From Bacillus paralicheniformis (GTDB taxonomy: Bacteria; Bacillota; Bacilli; Bacillales; Bacillaceae), in the NCBI RefSeq assembly GCF_001042485.2, contig NZ_LBMN02000036.1:310001-374000 (forward strand): DNA of 64,000 nucleotides, written 5' to 3'. The notes under the pieces were generated by a model. The model ran no database searches. It had not been told where the DNA came from and saw only the letters and a list, made by a program, of their open reading frames with translations. Both the position numbers and the translations under genes were made by a program. This document shows positions 1 to 13,200 of the stretch, piece after piece; position 1 is the stretch's first letter; every line of letters begins with the position of its first letter.

Positions 1-389
1 GTGAGCGGCGTTCGGATATCGTGGGAAATATTAGACAGCAGCCGTTTTCTGGCCGCTTCCGATTTTGCGGCGTTGATTTGAACTTTTTCAAGCTGCTCTA
101 TCAATTCGTTAATGGAAAAAATGATTTCATTAAACGGCTGACCGCCTTTCGCCAGCAATCTTCTTCTTAAATTTCCATCCGCCACGCGCTTCAGCTCGGT
201 TTCGATCAGCTTTAAGCGATCGATGAAGCGAAGCCTCATCGTAAACAGCAGCGCGGTAACGGCAAACAGAAAAATAAACAACATTGTGCTGAAAACCCCA
301 AAGGAAGCCGTTTTCATATAGATGAACAAAAGTGCTGCAATCGCCGCACATTGCAGAATGAGAAGCAGCAGCTTTTTATCGGTCAGCAT
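1..389 (-). CDS. bacS: BacS sensor histidine kinase, N-terminal part (runs off the window)
   Basis: This is the membrane sensor kinase partner of BacR. The ATG at 389 has a good ribosome-binding site (AGGTGAG, 5 nt upstream) and overlaps the last 14 nt of bacR, which implies translational coupling. About 129 residues are visible. Two hydrophobic helices (about residues 7-25 and 28-50) are separated by only a few residues, so there is almost no extracellular sensor domain. That is the layout of intramembrane-sensing kinases linked to cell-wall antibiotics. A HAMP-like linker (about 50-105) follows, and the H-box SHDIRTPLT with the phospho-accepting His sits at the window edge. The ATPase domain lies outside the window. 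In described bacitracin producers BacRS controls the self-resistance transporter genes; that role is family knowledge, not visible here. Confidence 0.9.
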   Translation of the reverse strand, partial: MLTDKKLLLLILQCAAIAALLFIYMKTASFGVFSTMLFIFLFAVTALLFTMRLRFIDRLKLIETELKRVADGNLRRRLLAKGGQPFNEIIFSINELIEQLEKVQINAAKSEAARKRLLSNISHDIRTPL

Positions 390-1101
390 CTTTCTCACCT
401 ACAAACTTATAGCCAATTCCCCAAACAGTTTGAATAAATTGTGGATCGGAAGGGTCCGGCTCTATTTTTTTTCTCAGCCTTCTGATATGCACCATGACCG
501 TATTGTCATCTTCTATGTATTGATCGCTCCATGCGTTTCGAAACAGCTGCGTTTTCGTAAATACCTGCCCCGGATTTGAGGCGAAAAACTTCAGCAGTTC
601 AAACTCCTTCGCCGTCAGAGAGATCTCCTGTCCGCCCGCGGTGACCGTATATGTTTTCAAATCGATGGTCAATCCTTTAAATTGAATCAGCGATTGTTCA
701 TCGGAGCGGCTTTCGCTTCCGAGGACCAAAAAGCGCCTCAGCATGGCTTTGATCCGCGCAAGCACTTCGTTTACGCTGAAGGGCTTTGTTATATAATCGT
801 CGGCGCCGATGGACAGTCCTAAAATTTTATCGCCTTCAAGGTCTTTGGCGGTCAGCATCAGGATCGGAACATTCGTATGATTCCTCATCCTTCTGCAGAC
901 CTCGATGCCGTCGATTTTCGGCATCATGACATCCAATATCACGAGGTGGTAATGGTTTTGTTCAAACAGCCTTAACGCATCTTCTCCGTCAACTGCCACG
1001 TCAACCTCATAACACTCTCTTTTTAAATAGGTTTTCAATAAATCTCTGATTTCTTTTTCATCATCCGCTATGAGCACTCGAATGGTTTCCACTTGGTTCA
1101 C
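376..1101 (-). CDS. bacR: BacR, OmpR-family response regulator
   Basis: This cytoplasmic DNA-binding response regulator of 241 residues is normal in length for the OmpR/PhoB family. The receiver domain (about 7-120) has the acidic pair Asp13-Asp14, phospho-accepting Asp57 in LVILDVMMP, Thr84 and Lys106. The C-terminal winged helix (about 140-235) ends in the usual GIGYKF motif. The start is GTG at 1101. A second in-frame GTG three codons later has GGGTGA better placed as a ribosome-binding site and is a real alternative. The gene follows bacC after a terminator and has its own promoter. It overlaps bacS, so the pair is co-translated. In bacitracin clusters this pair is linked to control of producer resistance. 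Confidence 0.93.
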   Translation of the reverse strand: MNQVETIRVLIADDEKEIRDLLKTYLKRECYEVDVAVDGEDALRLFEQNHYHLVILDVMMPKIDGIEVCRRMRNHTNVPILMLTAKDLEGDKILGLSIGADDYITKPFSVNEVLARIKAMLRRFLVLGSESRSDEQSLIQFKGLTIDLKTYTVTAGGQEISLTAKEFELLKFFASNPGQVFTKTQLFRNAWSDQYIEDDNTVMVHIRRLRKKIEPDPSDPQFIQTVWGIGYKFVGEKDADR

Positions 1102-1191
1102 CCGCTTTTATTTTGTCTTGATAGATGTTCACACCGCAGCACCAGCTGCTGCTTGTTTTTTGAAATATTTCCTCTCTTTTCTTTGCCTTTC

Positions 1192-1221
1192 ATTATAACA
1201 GAGAGTTGATGAGGCAAACAA
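1192..1221 (-). promoter_or_regulatory. Probable SigA promoter of bacRS
   Basis: On the minus strand a TTGTTT -35 box (1216-1221) and a perfect TATAAT -10 box (1192-1197) are separated by 18 nt, about 90 nt upstream of bacR. The -35 box lies within the T-tract of the bacC terminator. BacRS can therefore be transcribed independently of the synthetase operon. Confidence 0.7.
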
Positions 1222-1243
1222 AAGGCACCCTGAAAAGGATGCC
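1216..1243 (-). terminator. Rho-independent terminator of the bacABC operon
   Basis: Seven nucleotides after the bacC stop, the minus strand has GGCATCC, a TTTTCA loop and GGGTGCC (one G-T pair), followed by TTTTGTTT. It ends the synthetase transcript just before bacRS. Confidence 0.8.
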
Positions 1244-1250
1244 GTTTTGT

Positions 1251-4200
1251 TCATATTTTGACAGTCTTATTGATGATATCATGGATCAATCTTGCATTTC
1301 TTTCAAGAATGTCGGGATGGGACTTGGAGATCATTTGCATATGGGTTCCGGCTCCTTGAACGACTGTAAAGGTTTTGGACGCCGCTTTTTCCCACATCAT
1401 CATATTTTCATCCCGCTGATTGTCGCTTGACTTGATATAGCTGATATGTCCGTCAATTGCGCCGGTTGTGACTGTGTTTTGTATATATACATAAGACTTC
1501 ATCACCAAGTCCACTAAATAGTCGCTCAATAATTTCTCTGCATCGCGGTATTTCTCAAGTTCAAATGTTTTGGATATCTCTTCTCTGTATTCCTCCTCTG
1601 TGAACTGATGTTTCTCGGCTTTTGTCCGATATTTTGAATCGATGATGATCAAATCTTCGACTTCATATCCTTGCCGGTTCAATTCTTTCGCCACATCAAA
1701 TGCCAGGATTCCGCCGGATGAATAGCCGATTAATGTGTACGGCCCTTCACCTTGAATGTTTTTAATGATATCCGCGTATTTTCGAACCCTGTTTGCGGAT
1801 GGAATGAAGTTGAAGCTGTACACCGAATGCTGCTTTAGATACTTGGCCAAGCCCATGTAGGCAATGCCCATCGACGCGGCCGGCGGAAAGCAGAACAGGT
1901 TTTTGCCGCCTTCTTCCGCCCTGGTCAGCTGCATGCAATCATCTGTGTAGTCTTTCAGCAGGTCTTGTGCATGCTTCAGAAAATCAGACAGCTCTTTAAT
2001 GGTCGGCTTGGAGAAAATGTCCTTAAACGGAACTCTGAAGCCAAGCTCTGCATATAGCCTAGAGACAAATGACATGATGTTTAAAGAATTCGCTCCGATA
2101 TCGAATATGTTGGCGTTGATGCCAATCAGTTCGATATTCAGGATGTCTTCCCAAATGGCGGCCATTTTTTCTTCCAACTCATGTCTTGGAGGCTCATATT
2201 CCAGTAAAGCGCCCGCGCTTCGATCTGGCTCTGGAAGGGCCTTCAAGTCGACTTTTCCGTTTGGTGTCAGCGGCAGCTCATCAAGCTTCAGCAAATAGGA
2301 CGGCACCATATATTCCGGAAGCTCCTTCACCAAAAACGCTTTAATGTCTTCCTGTGTGATGTCTCTTTCGGAAACGACGTATGCGCAAAGAACTTGATCG
2401 TTGCTTTGATCTGTTTTGGCGGCAACCGCCGCTTCTTTTATATCGCTGTGCCTTAACAATTGATGCTCGATTTCGCCAAGTTCGATGCGATAGCCCCGAA
2501 TCTTGACTTGGTGATCGATCCGGCCCAGATACTCAATATGTCCATCCGGCCTCATCCTTGCAAGATCTCCTGTTCGATACATTCTTTCACCCGGTAAAAA
2601 CGGATTTGGCAGGAATTTTTCAGACGTCAGTTCCGGTTTGTTCAAATAGCCTTTTGCGACTCCGTCTCCGCTGATATACAGCTCTCCGGCAATTCCGACC
2701 GGCTGTACTTCCTGACGCTCATCCAGAATATAGAGCTGGACATTGGAGGCCGGCTTGCCGATCGGGACAGAAACTTGCCGGTCCCGTCCGGCATCATATT
2801 GATAGATCATGCAGCCGACAACCGTTTCGGTCGGACCGTATTCATTGTAGATTTCAATGTTGTGATGAAATCTCTCCGTGATTTCTTTGGCCAGTTCCGT
2901 TTTTAAATCTTCCCCGCCGACGATCAGGCGTTTGATGCTTGATCCGCTGGCACCCATATCTTTGACAAGGCTTAAATGAGACGGGGTTAATTTGACAATC
3001 CCGGCTTTTTGGTCTCTGAACACTTTTCGAATCAGCGGTTCCCCGTCCCTGCTATGCTGATACACAATCACCCGGTTGCCTGAGATTAATGGCGTAAATA
3101 TCGATGTCACCGTTAAATCAAAGGCAATGGATGAGTAGAGGGCAAAATCAAGCTGTTCGCCTTGGACATATACACGGGCAGCCCAGGTAATATAGTTGAC
3201 CAGCCCTCTTTGCCTGATCATGACCCCTTTTGGTTTTCCTGTGGAACCTGACGTGTAGATGATATATGCAAGGCTGTCGGTGTTACCCGCCGGTTCCAGA
3301 TTGTCAGCCGGATAACTGCTGAAATCTCCAGTTAATTCGACGGCTTCCTGATGAAGTGTGCCCAAGTCCTGCTTGTGATCCACAAGGATGATGGCCGCTC
3401 CGCTATCTTCAAGCATATACTTGATCCTTTCTTCCGGATAATCGGGATCAATCGGCAAATAGGCTCCTCCGGCTTTCAAAATGCCCATGATTCCGACCAT
3501 CATTTCCGGTGAGCGTTCTGCCATGATGGCGACAATCGTATCCTCTTTGACTCCTTTGTCCCTGAGGTATCTGGCAAGCTGATTTGATTTTTCATTGAGC
3601 TCACGGTACGTCAGTTTGTCATTTCCTGAGACAACCGCAGCAAGCTCAGGGGTTTTTTCGGCTTGTTCCTCAAACAGCCGGTGAATCGTCTGATTCGGAT
3701 ATTCCGCTCTCGTGTCATTCCATTCGTACAACAGCCTGTTTCTTTCAGCTTCCGAAAGGACTGTGATGTCGTTTAATGACTGATCTTCATTTTGGACGAC
3801 CTGTTCCATCACTTGTTGAAGGTGTCCTTTGATACCGGCGATGATGTGGTCATGATAGATATTTCCGTCATAAGTCAATTTGATGACCAAACGTTCGCCC
3901 GGGACGGCCACAATATTAAATCCGTAATTTGTTTGTTCTTCGGCGTGAATTTCTTCAAAGATAAAACCAGCACCGCGTTTGCCGCTTGTCTCAAATGCAC
4001 TCTGATCAACTGCGTAATTTTCGAAAATCAGGATATGATCCAGCAGCTCTCTTTTTAATTCACTGAGCGACTGTACTTCCGACAGATTCATGTCATGATA
4101 TGTCCTGCCTTCCAAAGCCTGTTCCTGAACGCTTTTGATGAGTTCCTTAAAGCTTTGGCTTTTTTCCAGTCTAATTCTCGTCGGTACAGTGTTGATGAAT

Positions 4201-7200
4201 AATCCGACCATTTTTTCGATTCCGGCTACTTGTGCATCCCTGCCGGAAATGACTGTACCGAATACGACATCATCCGTTTGATTGTACCTTGCCAAAAGCA
4301 TTCCCCAAATGCATTGTAAAACAGTATGGAGGGTGACATTGTTACGGCTGGCAAGCTCTGTGATCCGGCCGGTTAATTGTTGCGGGAATTCTATGACGGC
4401 CTCTTTTCTCTTATATTTCGCATGTCCGGAAGAACTCGCCAAAACCGAAATCGGCGATTTTTCGGTAAAGCCTGATAAATAGTTTCTCCAGTACGCTTTT
4501 GGAGCTTCTTTATCCTGTTGCTCTAGCCACCCGATATAATCGCTGTACGGTCTTGCCTCTTCAAGCCGGTGTTTTTGCCCGCCTTCTTTCATATGATACA
4601 TTTGGAACAGCTCTCCCATAATGATTCCCCGGGACCAGCCGTCAAGCAGAATATGGTGGTTTGTCCATATGAACGTATAACTGTCATCCTCGGTTCTCAT
4701 TAGCGCGGCTCTGATCAATGGTTCGCTGTTTAAGCGAAAACCTTTCTCCCGATCTGCTTTGCGATACGTTTGAATCACTTGCTCCCGTTCCGCCGGACTC
4801 TGCTTTCGCAAGTCATGATAGTCAAGATTGATCTTTCTGTCCTTGATGATCACATTTCTTGGTTCATCCGTTATTTCATACTCGATAGAGGCCTTTAGAA
4901 TCTCGTGTCTTTCCATGATGTCATTGAACGTTTCTGCAAACAGACGCTCATCGATCAATCCTTTCATATCGATGGCCATTTGTTCAAAGTACGCCTGTGA
5001 TTCCTTGTCTTCGAGTGCGTGGAACAGCATGCCCCTTTGCATGTTGGCAAGCGGATAGATTTTTTCGATTTCCATCCCTTTATATTTCAGTTTGATTTCC
5101 TCAAGCTGATCTAAGCTGATGCCTTTGTCTCCGTAATCGGACGGCGTTTTTTCCGTCTCTTCTCGTTCCGCGCAGTGGCGAATGACCGCTTTCAAGGCTT
5201 CTTTATATTTTTGAGCAAAAGTTCTGACGACGTCTTCACTGTATGCTCTTGTGTTATAGGTCGTTTGAATGGCCAGTTGTCCCCTGAAGACCACCGCATT
5301 GATTTCGAGTGGATGTTCTCTAGTGATGCCCTTTCCGGCTGCTTCTCCCGGCGACAGGTGTGATGAAGAAAATTCTCTGCTGTTGATGTCTTCATCAAGC
5401 TGTCCCAGGTAATTGAACAAGATTGGTGATGTTGCGCCTTTTGCGATCTCACTGTCCCGGGTGAGATACTTTAAAATTCCGTAGCCGATGCCTTTGTTCG
5501 GCACGTTTCGCAAGTGCTCTTTCACCATTTTAATCGTTCTGGACATGTCTGTTTCTTGTCCCAAATCGATGAATACCGGGTATTTCGAGGTAAACCAGCC
5601 GACCGTTCTGCTGATATCGATGCCATCTGCCACCTGTTCTCTTCCATGCCCCTCCAGCATGATTCTTAATTTATTTTGCCCGGTCATATCTCTTGCCGCC
5701 ACCAGAAGCGCAGCGATCAGAAGATCGTTGATTTCGGTACGGTAAGCTTGGTTTGTTTCTCTTAAAAGCCGCGCTGTCTCCTCTTTTTCGAGTTCCGTGC
5801 TGAATGTTTTGCTGTCCTCAACTTTGAAGACACCTGCATCTTCATTCATTTCCAGGAATTTGACGTCTTCACAAACGGCCTTCAGCCAATACTGTTTTTC
5901 ACCAAGCAGTTTTTCAGTTTTTGAATATTCCTTGATGTGATGTGCATATTCCTGGTAGGAAGCTGTTTTTGGATAGAACTCGACTTTTTCCCCATTTGAT
6001 AACTGACTGTACCCCAGCGCCAAATCTTCAAATAATATTCTCCAGGAGATACCGTCGACCACAAGGTGATGGATGATGATCAGCAGGTGATCCCCATTAT
6101 TCGTTTTGAAGAGCGCCAGTTTAACCAGAGGGCCGGTTTTAATATCGATGCTTTGCTGAAGCTCCGTTGCCAATTGGTACACTTTCTGTGGCTGGTCGTT
6201 TTCGCTCGAGACATCATAGACAAATAGGTCAAACAGCTTTTTGCCCGGTCCCCGGTTGTACTGAATGATCTTTCCGCCTTCTTCTCTAAACACCGTCCGG
6301 AGTGCATCGTGATGTTGGATGATTTCTCTGAATACACGTTTGACGATGCTCTCGTCGAATCCGTTTTTCCTATAAAGTATAACCGCATGGTTGTAATGGT
6401 TCCTGTCCGTTTTGTTCAACGAGAAATACTCTTGTTGAATCGGAGTCAAGAGAACCTCGCCCTCTACCGTTTCATATGATGCTGATTTGTCGGTTTCGGC
6501 CTTGACATATCGGCTCAAAGACTTGATTTGCGGATTTGCAAACAGATCTTTCATTTCTAGCGACAGGCCTTCTCTTGATAATCTTGAGATCATTTGCAGC
6601 GCTTTGATGGAATCGCCGCCTGCTGCAAAAAAGTGATGAGTGATCCCGATCTTGTCAATGCCAAGCACATCTTCCCATATTTGAACAAGCTTTTCTTCCG
6701 TCTCGTTCCGCGGCGGTTCGTATTCCGTCTCTTTTCCCGGCTGCGGTTCAGGCAATGCGGTTGTATCGATCTTTCCGTTGGCTGAAAGCGGCATCTTCTC
6801 AATTTGGACAAATGAAGACGGAATCATATATTCTGGAAGCTCGCGCATCAGATACGTCCTGATGTCCTCGAACGGTAATTCGGCGTTTGCTGTGAAATAG
6901 GCGCACAGCTGTTTTGCACCTTTATGGTCTTCCCTTGCAGCAATAAAGGCTTCCTTGATATCATCATGAGCCAACAGCCTGTTTTTGATTTCTTCCGGTT
7001 CGATTCTGTAGCCCCTTACCTTTACTTGGCTGTCCATCCGTCCTGCAAGTTCGATATTTCCATCGCTCAGCCTTCTGGCAAGGTCCCCGGTCCTGTACAT
7101 TTTTGTATGCGGTGCAAACGGATCTTCGACGAATTTTTCTTTCGTGATATCCGGTTTGTTTACATAGCCGCCTGTCACTCCGGCGCCTGCGATGCAGAGC

Positions 7201-10200
7201 TCTCCGTACACACCTTCCGGAAGCAGTTTCATATTTTCATCAAGCACATATGCATTCGTATTATGGATCGGAGTGCCGATAACCGGATATTCTTTGAAAG
7301 AATTGAGGTGTTCCGGGTCGATCACTTTAAAGACTGAGCCGATTGTCGTTTCCGTCGGGCCATAATGATTCATGACCACATGATCCGGATATTGGTTGTA
7401 AAATGTCTCAACATCCCTTGTATTGATCATCTCCCCGCCCAAGACGACCAGCCTGAGAGTAGCACAAGGTTTTTCGGCGGAAAAGCCCGGATCATTGACA
7501 AAAATGTTAAACAGAGACGGCGTCAGTTTGATATAGGTGATGCCGTTTTCTTTGATATACTTTAAAGCCCGGTGCGCATTTGTATAGCATTCTTTTCGTG
7601 CGATATGCAGTTCGCTTCCGCTTAACAGCGCCGAAAAGATGCTCGTATAGCCCAAATCGAACGCATATGAAGACACAAGCATGGCTTTGTCGTTTTCTGT
7701 AAGACTCGCTTCCTTCATAAACCATGCTGTATAATTCACCACATTCCCGTGTCTGACAAATACGCCTTTCGGCTTTCCGGTGGAGCCTGATGTGTATATA
7801 ATATATGCATTCTGATCGGCTGCACCCGATGTAGACAGGTTTGACGCGGCCTTCGCATCAATCAAACCGTCGGCAACATTGACGATTTCTCCAGCGAACG
7901 CGACGTTTTCTTTGACAGAGCCTTTGACAAGCAATATTGCAGCTCTGCTGTCACTTAAAATCTCATTCGTCCGTTTGGCCAATTGCTCCGACTCGATCGG
8001 CACGTAAGCCGCTCCGGCTTTCAGTACCGCCATCATGGAAATGATCATCTCAAGCGATGGTTCAATCATGATCGCTACAGGTGCACCGGCGCTTGCTCCT
8101 TTGTCTCTCAAAAGCCTTGCCAATTGATTTGCTTTTTCGTTCAGTTCCCTGTACGTCAGCTTTTCATCCGCAAAGACCACCGCTGTTTGCTCCGGCGTTT
8201 TGCCAGCCTGATGCTCAAACAGCTGATGAACCGTTTGATCTTTAGGGTAATCTGTTCGTTGTCCTTGATTCTGATCCCGAAGCACTCTGATTTCTTCATC
8301 TGACAGCATGTTCACGTCGCTCAACGGCATTTGCGGATCGTTTGCCGCTTCCTTTAAAATATTGATCAAATGGCCCGCCATTCTTTCAATCGTGGACCGC
8401 TTAAACAATTTTGTACTGTAGTTGAAAACACATTGAATGCCTTCATTTGTCTCAGCGGCTGTCAGCGTCAAATCAAATTTTGAGATGTTCACCTCGGTTT
8501 GGAGTGGCTGGAATATCAAGCCATCGATGTCCGCTTCATCGCCGTCGAAGTTTTGCAGAACAAGCATGGTATCAAACAGCGGGTGTCTGCTCATATCCCG
8601 TTTGACATCAAGTTTTTCAACCAGTTCATCAAATGGATAGTCTTGATTTTCATAAGCTTTCAGCGCCGTTTCTTTAACCTCTTTTAAATAATCGGCAAAT
8701 GGCATGTCTCCTATTGGATGGTTCCTCATCGCCAGCGTGTTGATAAACACTCCGATGACATGTTTCAAATCGCTGTGATGCCTTCCCGCGATCGGTGAGC
8801 CGACAACGATATCCTCCTGGCCTGTATACTTCGCCAAGAGCGTTGTGTATCCCGCCAAAAGCAACATATACATCGTCGCGCCGTTCTCTTTCGCCAGTTT
8901 GTTCAGCATGGCGGACGTTTCGCCGTCTATTTCAAACTGAACGATATCTCCTTCAATCGAACGCTTTTGCGGACGTTTTTCATCCGCCGGCAAATTCAGC
9001 ACCGGCACTTCACCTTGAAAAACGTTGAGCCAGTAGTCTTCCTGGCGTTTAATCTCATCTTTTTGATAAAAAAGTTTTTGCCATTCTGAAAAGTCTTTGT
9101 ACTGAATCGTTAACGGCTGCAATGTTTTCCCCTCATACAACTCGGCCAGTTCTCTTGTGAAAATGGCCATGGATACCCCGTCTGAAATGATATGGTGCAT
9201 GTCGAACATCAGTACATGTTCATCGCCACTCGCTTTTAATACTTCCACTCTTAAAAGCGGCGCTTTTTCCAAAGCAAACGGCTTGATGAACGCTTTGATT
9301 TTTTCTTCCAGCCGGTCCTGCCCGAGTCGTCCGTACTTCACTTTAAAATCGACTTCTTTTTCGATTTTTTGTACAGGTTCGCCGTCAACCATCACAAAGG
9401 CCGTCCTCAAGGCTTCATGTCTTTCTATCAATTGCCGAAAAGCATCCTCGAACCGGTCGACATCAAAATCTCCTGCAATTTTCATGGCGAAAGGCATGTT
9501 GTAAGAGAGGCCGCCTGGTTCGATTTGATTAAGGATATACAGCCTTCTTTGTGCGGATGACAATGCGTAATACTCTTTCTCTTCCGCTTGTGTGATGGAC
9601 GCATAAGGGCTTTCTTTCATGGATTCGATAAAATCACCGATGTCTTTGATTGTTGGTGTTTCGAATATTTGTCTTAAAGGGACTTCAATCTTCATTTCTT
9701 TATGCAATTTTGCAGTCAATGCCGCAGCTTTTAAGGAATGGCCGCCAAGTTCAAAGAAATTGTGGCTGATTCCGATGTTTTCGATCCCTAAAACGTCCTC
9801 CCAGATTGAGACAAGCTTTTCCTCTGTGCGGTTCCTCGGTGCTTCGTACGTCGCTTCACTGATTGTGCCGCTAGGTTCAGGGAGCGCTTTTCTGTCGATT
9901 TTGCCGTTTGCCGTAAGCGGCAATTGATCGAGCTTGACAAAGTATGACGGCACCATGTAATCCGGCAGTTCCTTTAACAAGCATTTTCTGACGTCTGCAA
10001 CGCCGGCCGTTTTGTCCGCGACGATATATGCGCATAGGTATTTTCCGCCGGCTTGATCTTCCCGCGCCATAACTGCCGCCGCGTCAATGCCTTCTATTTT
10101 CAGCAATTGGTTTTCGATTTCGCTCAGTTCGATTCTGAATCCGCGGATTTTGACTTGGTGGTCGATTCTTCCTAAATATTCGATTTGGCCATCAGGTAAA

Positions 10201-13200
10201 AATCTTGCGAGATCCCCCGTCCTGTACATGTTTTCTCCTAGAACAAACGGGTTTGGAACAAATTTTCCAAGCGTGAGGTCAGGTCTGTTTAAGTATCCGC
10301 GGGCAAGGCCTTCCCCGCTCAGACAAAGTTCACCGGGTGTGCCCAACGGCAGCAGTTGCTGGTTGTGATTTAAAATATAAGCCTTGTGATTGCTGATCGG
10401 CCGGCCGATGACGACTTTTTCGTCATCTTTTTGCAGCTCGCCCCGCGTTGAGCAAACGCTGTTTTCCGTCGGTCCGTATTCATTAAACAATTTGACGTTC
10501 GGCAGCTTTTCAAAATGCTGCCGGATCAGACTTTCATTGAAGCCTTCCCCTGCGACCGTGATAAATCTTAAATCCTCTAAAGGCTGCTCAATCGTGTCGA
10601 GCAGGCTTAGATAAAAGCTCGGAACGGCCAGCAAGTTTGTCGCTTTATGCGTTCGCAACACACCGATGATCTCACGCGGATTCATCCGCAAATCTCTAAT
10701 TAAAACCAGCTTCGCCCCAGATATAAGCGTCGTGAAAATATCTTCAACAGAACTGTCAAATGAAAAGGACGGCACTTGAAGTGTGGCATCGGCTGTACTG
10801 TAGCCATACGATTGTTTCCTCCAATAAAGCGTATTAACAATTGATTGATGGTTGACCATGACACCCTTCGGCTTTCCGGTCGAACCTGAGGTATAGATGA
10901 CATAAGCCATGTCAGAAGAACCGCTCGTGTGCTCTAAGTTCTCTGTGGCTTTGTCTTTTGTCAGCCCTTTTTCGTTCATATCGATACAGGTGAGATCAAC
11001 GTCAATCTGTTTGTCCGCCTTTTTCAGCAGGATGCTGATGCCGCTGTCTTCGATCATGTATCTGATCCGGTCTTCCGGATATTCGGGATCGATCGGCAAG
11101 TATGCGCCTCCGGCCTTCAGCACCGCCAGCATTCCGACAATCATCTCCACAGAACGCTCCGCCATAACGCCGACGATCATGTCAGGTTTTACGCCTTTTT
11201 CCCTTAACAGTCCCGCCAGCTGATTTGACCTTTCATTCAGTGCTTTGTACGAGAGCTTCTCCTTTTCAAATACGACCGCAGTATGCCCAGGCGTCCGTTC
11301 CGCCTGTTCTTCAAATAATTGATGGATCGTTTTATTCCTTGGATAATCTGCGTTTGTCCGGTTGAACTCATATAGAAGCGTCTTTCTTTCTTCCTCCGCC
11401 AGCATGTCAATCTCTGCGATTTTCCGGTTCTCATTTGCCGTCACTTGCTCAGCGACCCTTTTGATATGACCTTCGATATTGTTGATGATATCCCTGTCAT
11501 AGACATTGCCGTCATATGTCAAAACAAGGGTGAGCTCTTCGCCAGGAGTCACCGACATGCTAAAGCTGTAATTGCTTTGTTCCGCAGCGCTGATCTCATT
11601 CACCTTAAAGCCTGTCTTCATTTGACTCTCTTCAAAGTCCTGTTCATCAGTTTCATAGTTCTCAAATACGAGAATATGATCGATCAGATCTTTCTTTAAG
11701 CTGCTCAAAGCCTGGACTTCAGCGAGATTCATATAGTTGTAGCGGTTGCTTTGAATCGCATCTTCCTGAACCTTTTGCAAACATTCGTTAAAACGCGCCT
11801 GCTCATTGAATCTGATTCTTGTCGGGATGGTGTTGATAAACAGACCGATCATGTCTTCGATTCCGTCTACGTTTGCTTCCCTGCCCGATACGACCGTTCC
11901 AAACACGACATCATCGATCTTATTATATTTCGTAAGCATCAAGCCCCAAATCGTTTGAATCACCGTATGAAGCGTAACGCTGTTTTTAGCAGCGAGCGCC
12001 TTCAATTGTTTTGTCAGCTGTTTTGACAAATGGATGACCTTCTCCCGGCGGTCATACAGGCTGCTTTTTTTGCGTTTTGTTAATGTAGGCAGCTGTGCCT
12101 GTTCCTCATACCCTTTTAAATATTCGCGCCAATATTGACGGCCCTCTTCCTGATCCTGTCTTTCAAGCCACTTAATATAATCGCTGTACGGCTTCGTCTC
12201 CTTTAATGGACTGGCTTTGCCGTTCATCCGGTTTTCGTAGATGACAAACAGCTCACGCATGATGATGCCAAGGCACCAGCCATCGAGTAAAATATGGTGA
12301 TGGCTCCAGACAAGCCGGTACGAGCGCTCCGCCGTTTTCAGCAAGTAAGCCCTCATTAACACATCTCTGCTTAAATCAAAGCCTTTTTTTCGATCTTCAT
12401 TGATCAATCTCTCAATGAACATTTCCTGTTGCTGTGCGGAGCTTTTCGCGATATTGAAATAGGTGAAATCGATGCTGCGGTTTTCGATGATGATCTGCCT
12501 CGGTTCTTCAACAATTTCATATTCATAAGAGGCCCTTAAGATTTCATGCCGTTTCATGATGTCATTAAAGCTTGCCTCAAGAATCGCCGGATCGACATAT
12601 CCTTCAATATCCATGACCGTCTGCTGAAAATATGCATCTGAGGTATGATCCTCGATGGCATGGAACAGCATACCTTTTTGCATGTTGGCAAGCGGATAGA
12701 TTTTTTCAATGACGCTACTGTATTTTCCTTTGATTTCTTCAAGTTCGTCTAAACTGATATTTGTATCTCCATAGTCGGACGGCGTTCTTTCGCTTTCCGT
12801 CTGTTGCGTGCAGTGCTTAATGATTTGTTCCAGGCGTTCTTTTAATTGATGATTCAGCCGGCTGATCGTATCTTTTTCGTATTCCATTTGATTAAAGGTT
12901 GTATGAATCACCAGCTCATGATGAATCACGATGGCGTTGATTTCGATAGAATGACTTCTCGCGATTTTTCCGCCGATGCTTTCCCCTTCGGAGAAGCTTG
13001 AGCCGGAAAATTCGCCGCGGTTCATGTCGGCATCGATCTCGCCTAAATAGTTAAATGAAATCCGGGCCTTTTCTTCGTTGATAAAATCCGGGTCTTCAGC
13101 CATATACTTTAAGAGTCCGTAGCCGATTCCTTTATTCGGTATTTTTCTCAACGTTTCTTTGACCATTTTGATATGTTGGGAGAGGGCTTTTTCTTCTCCT

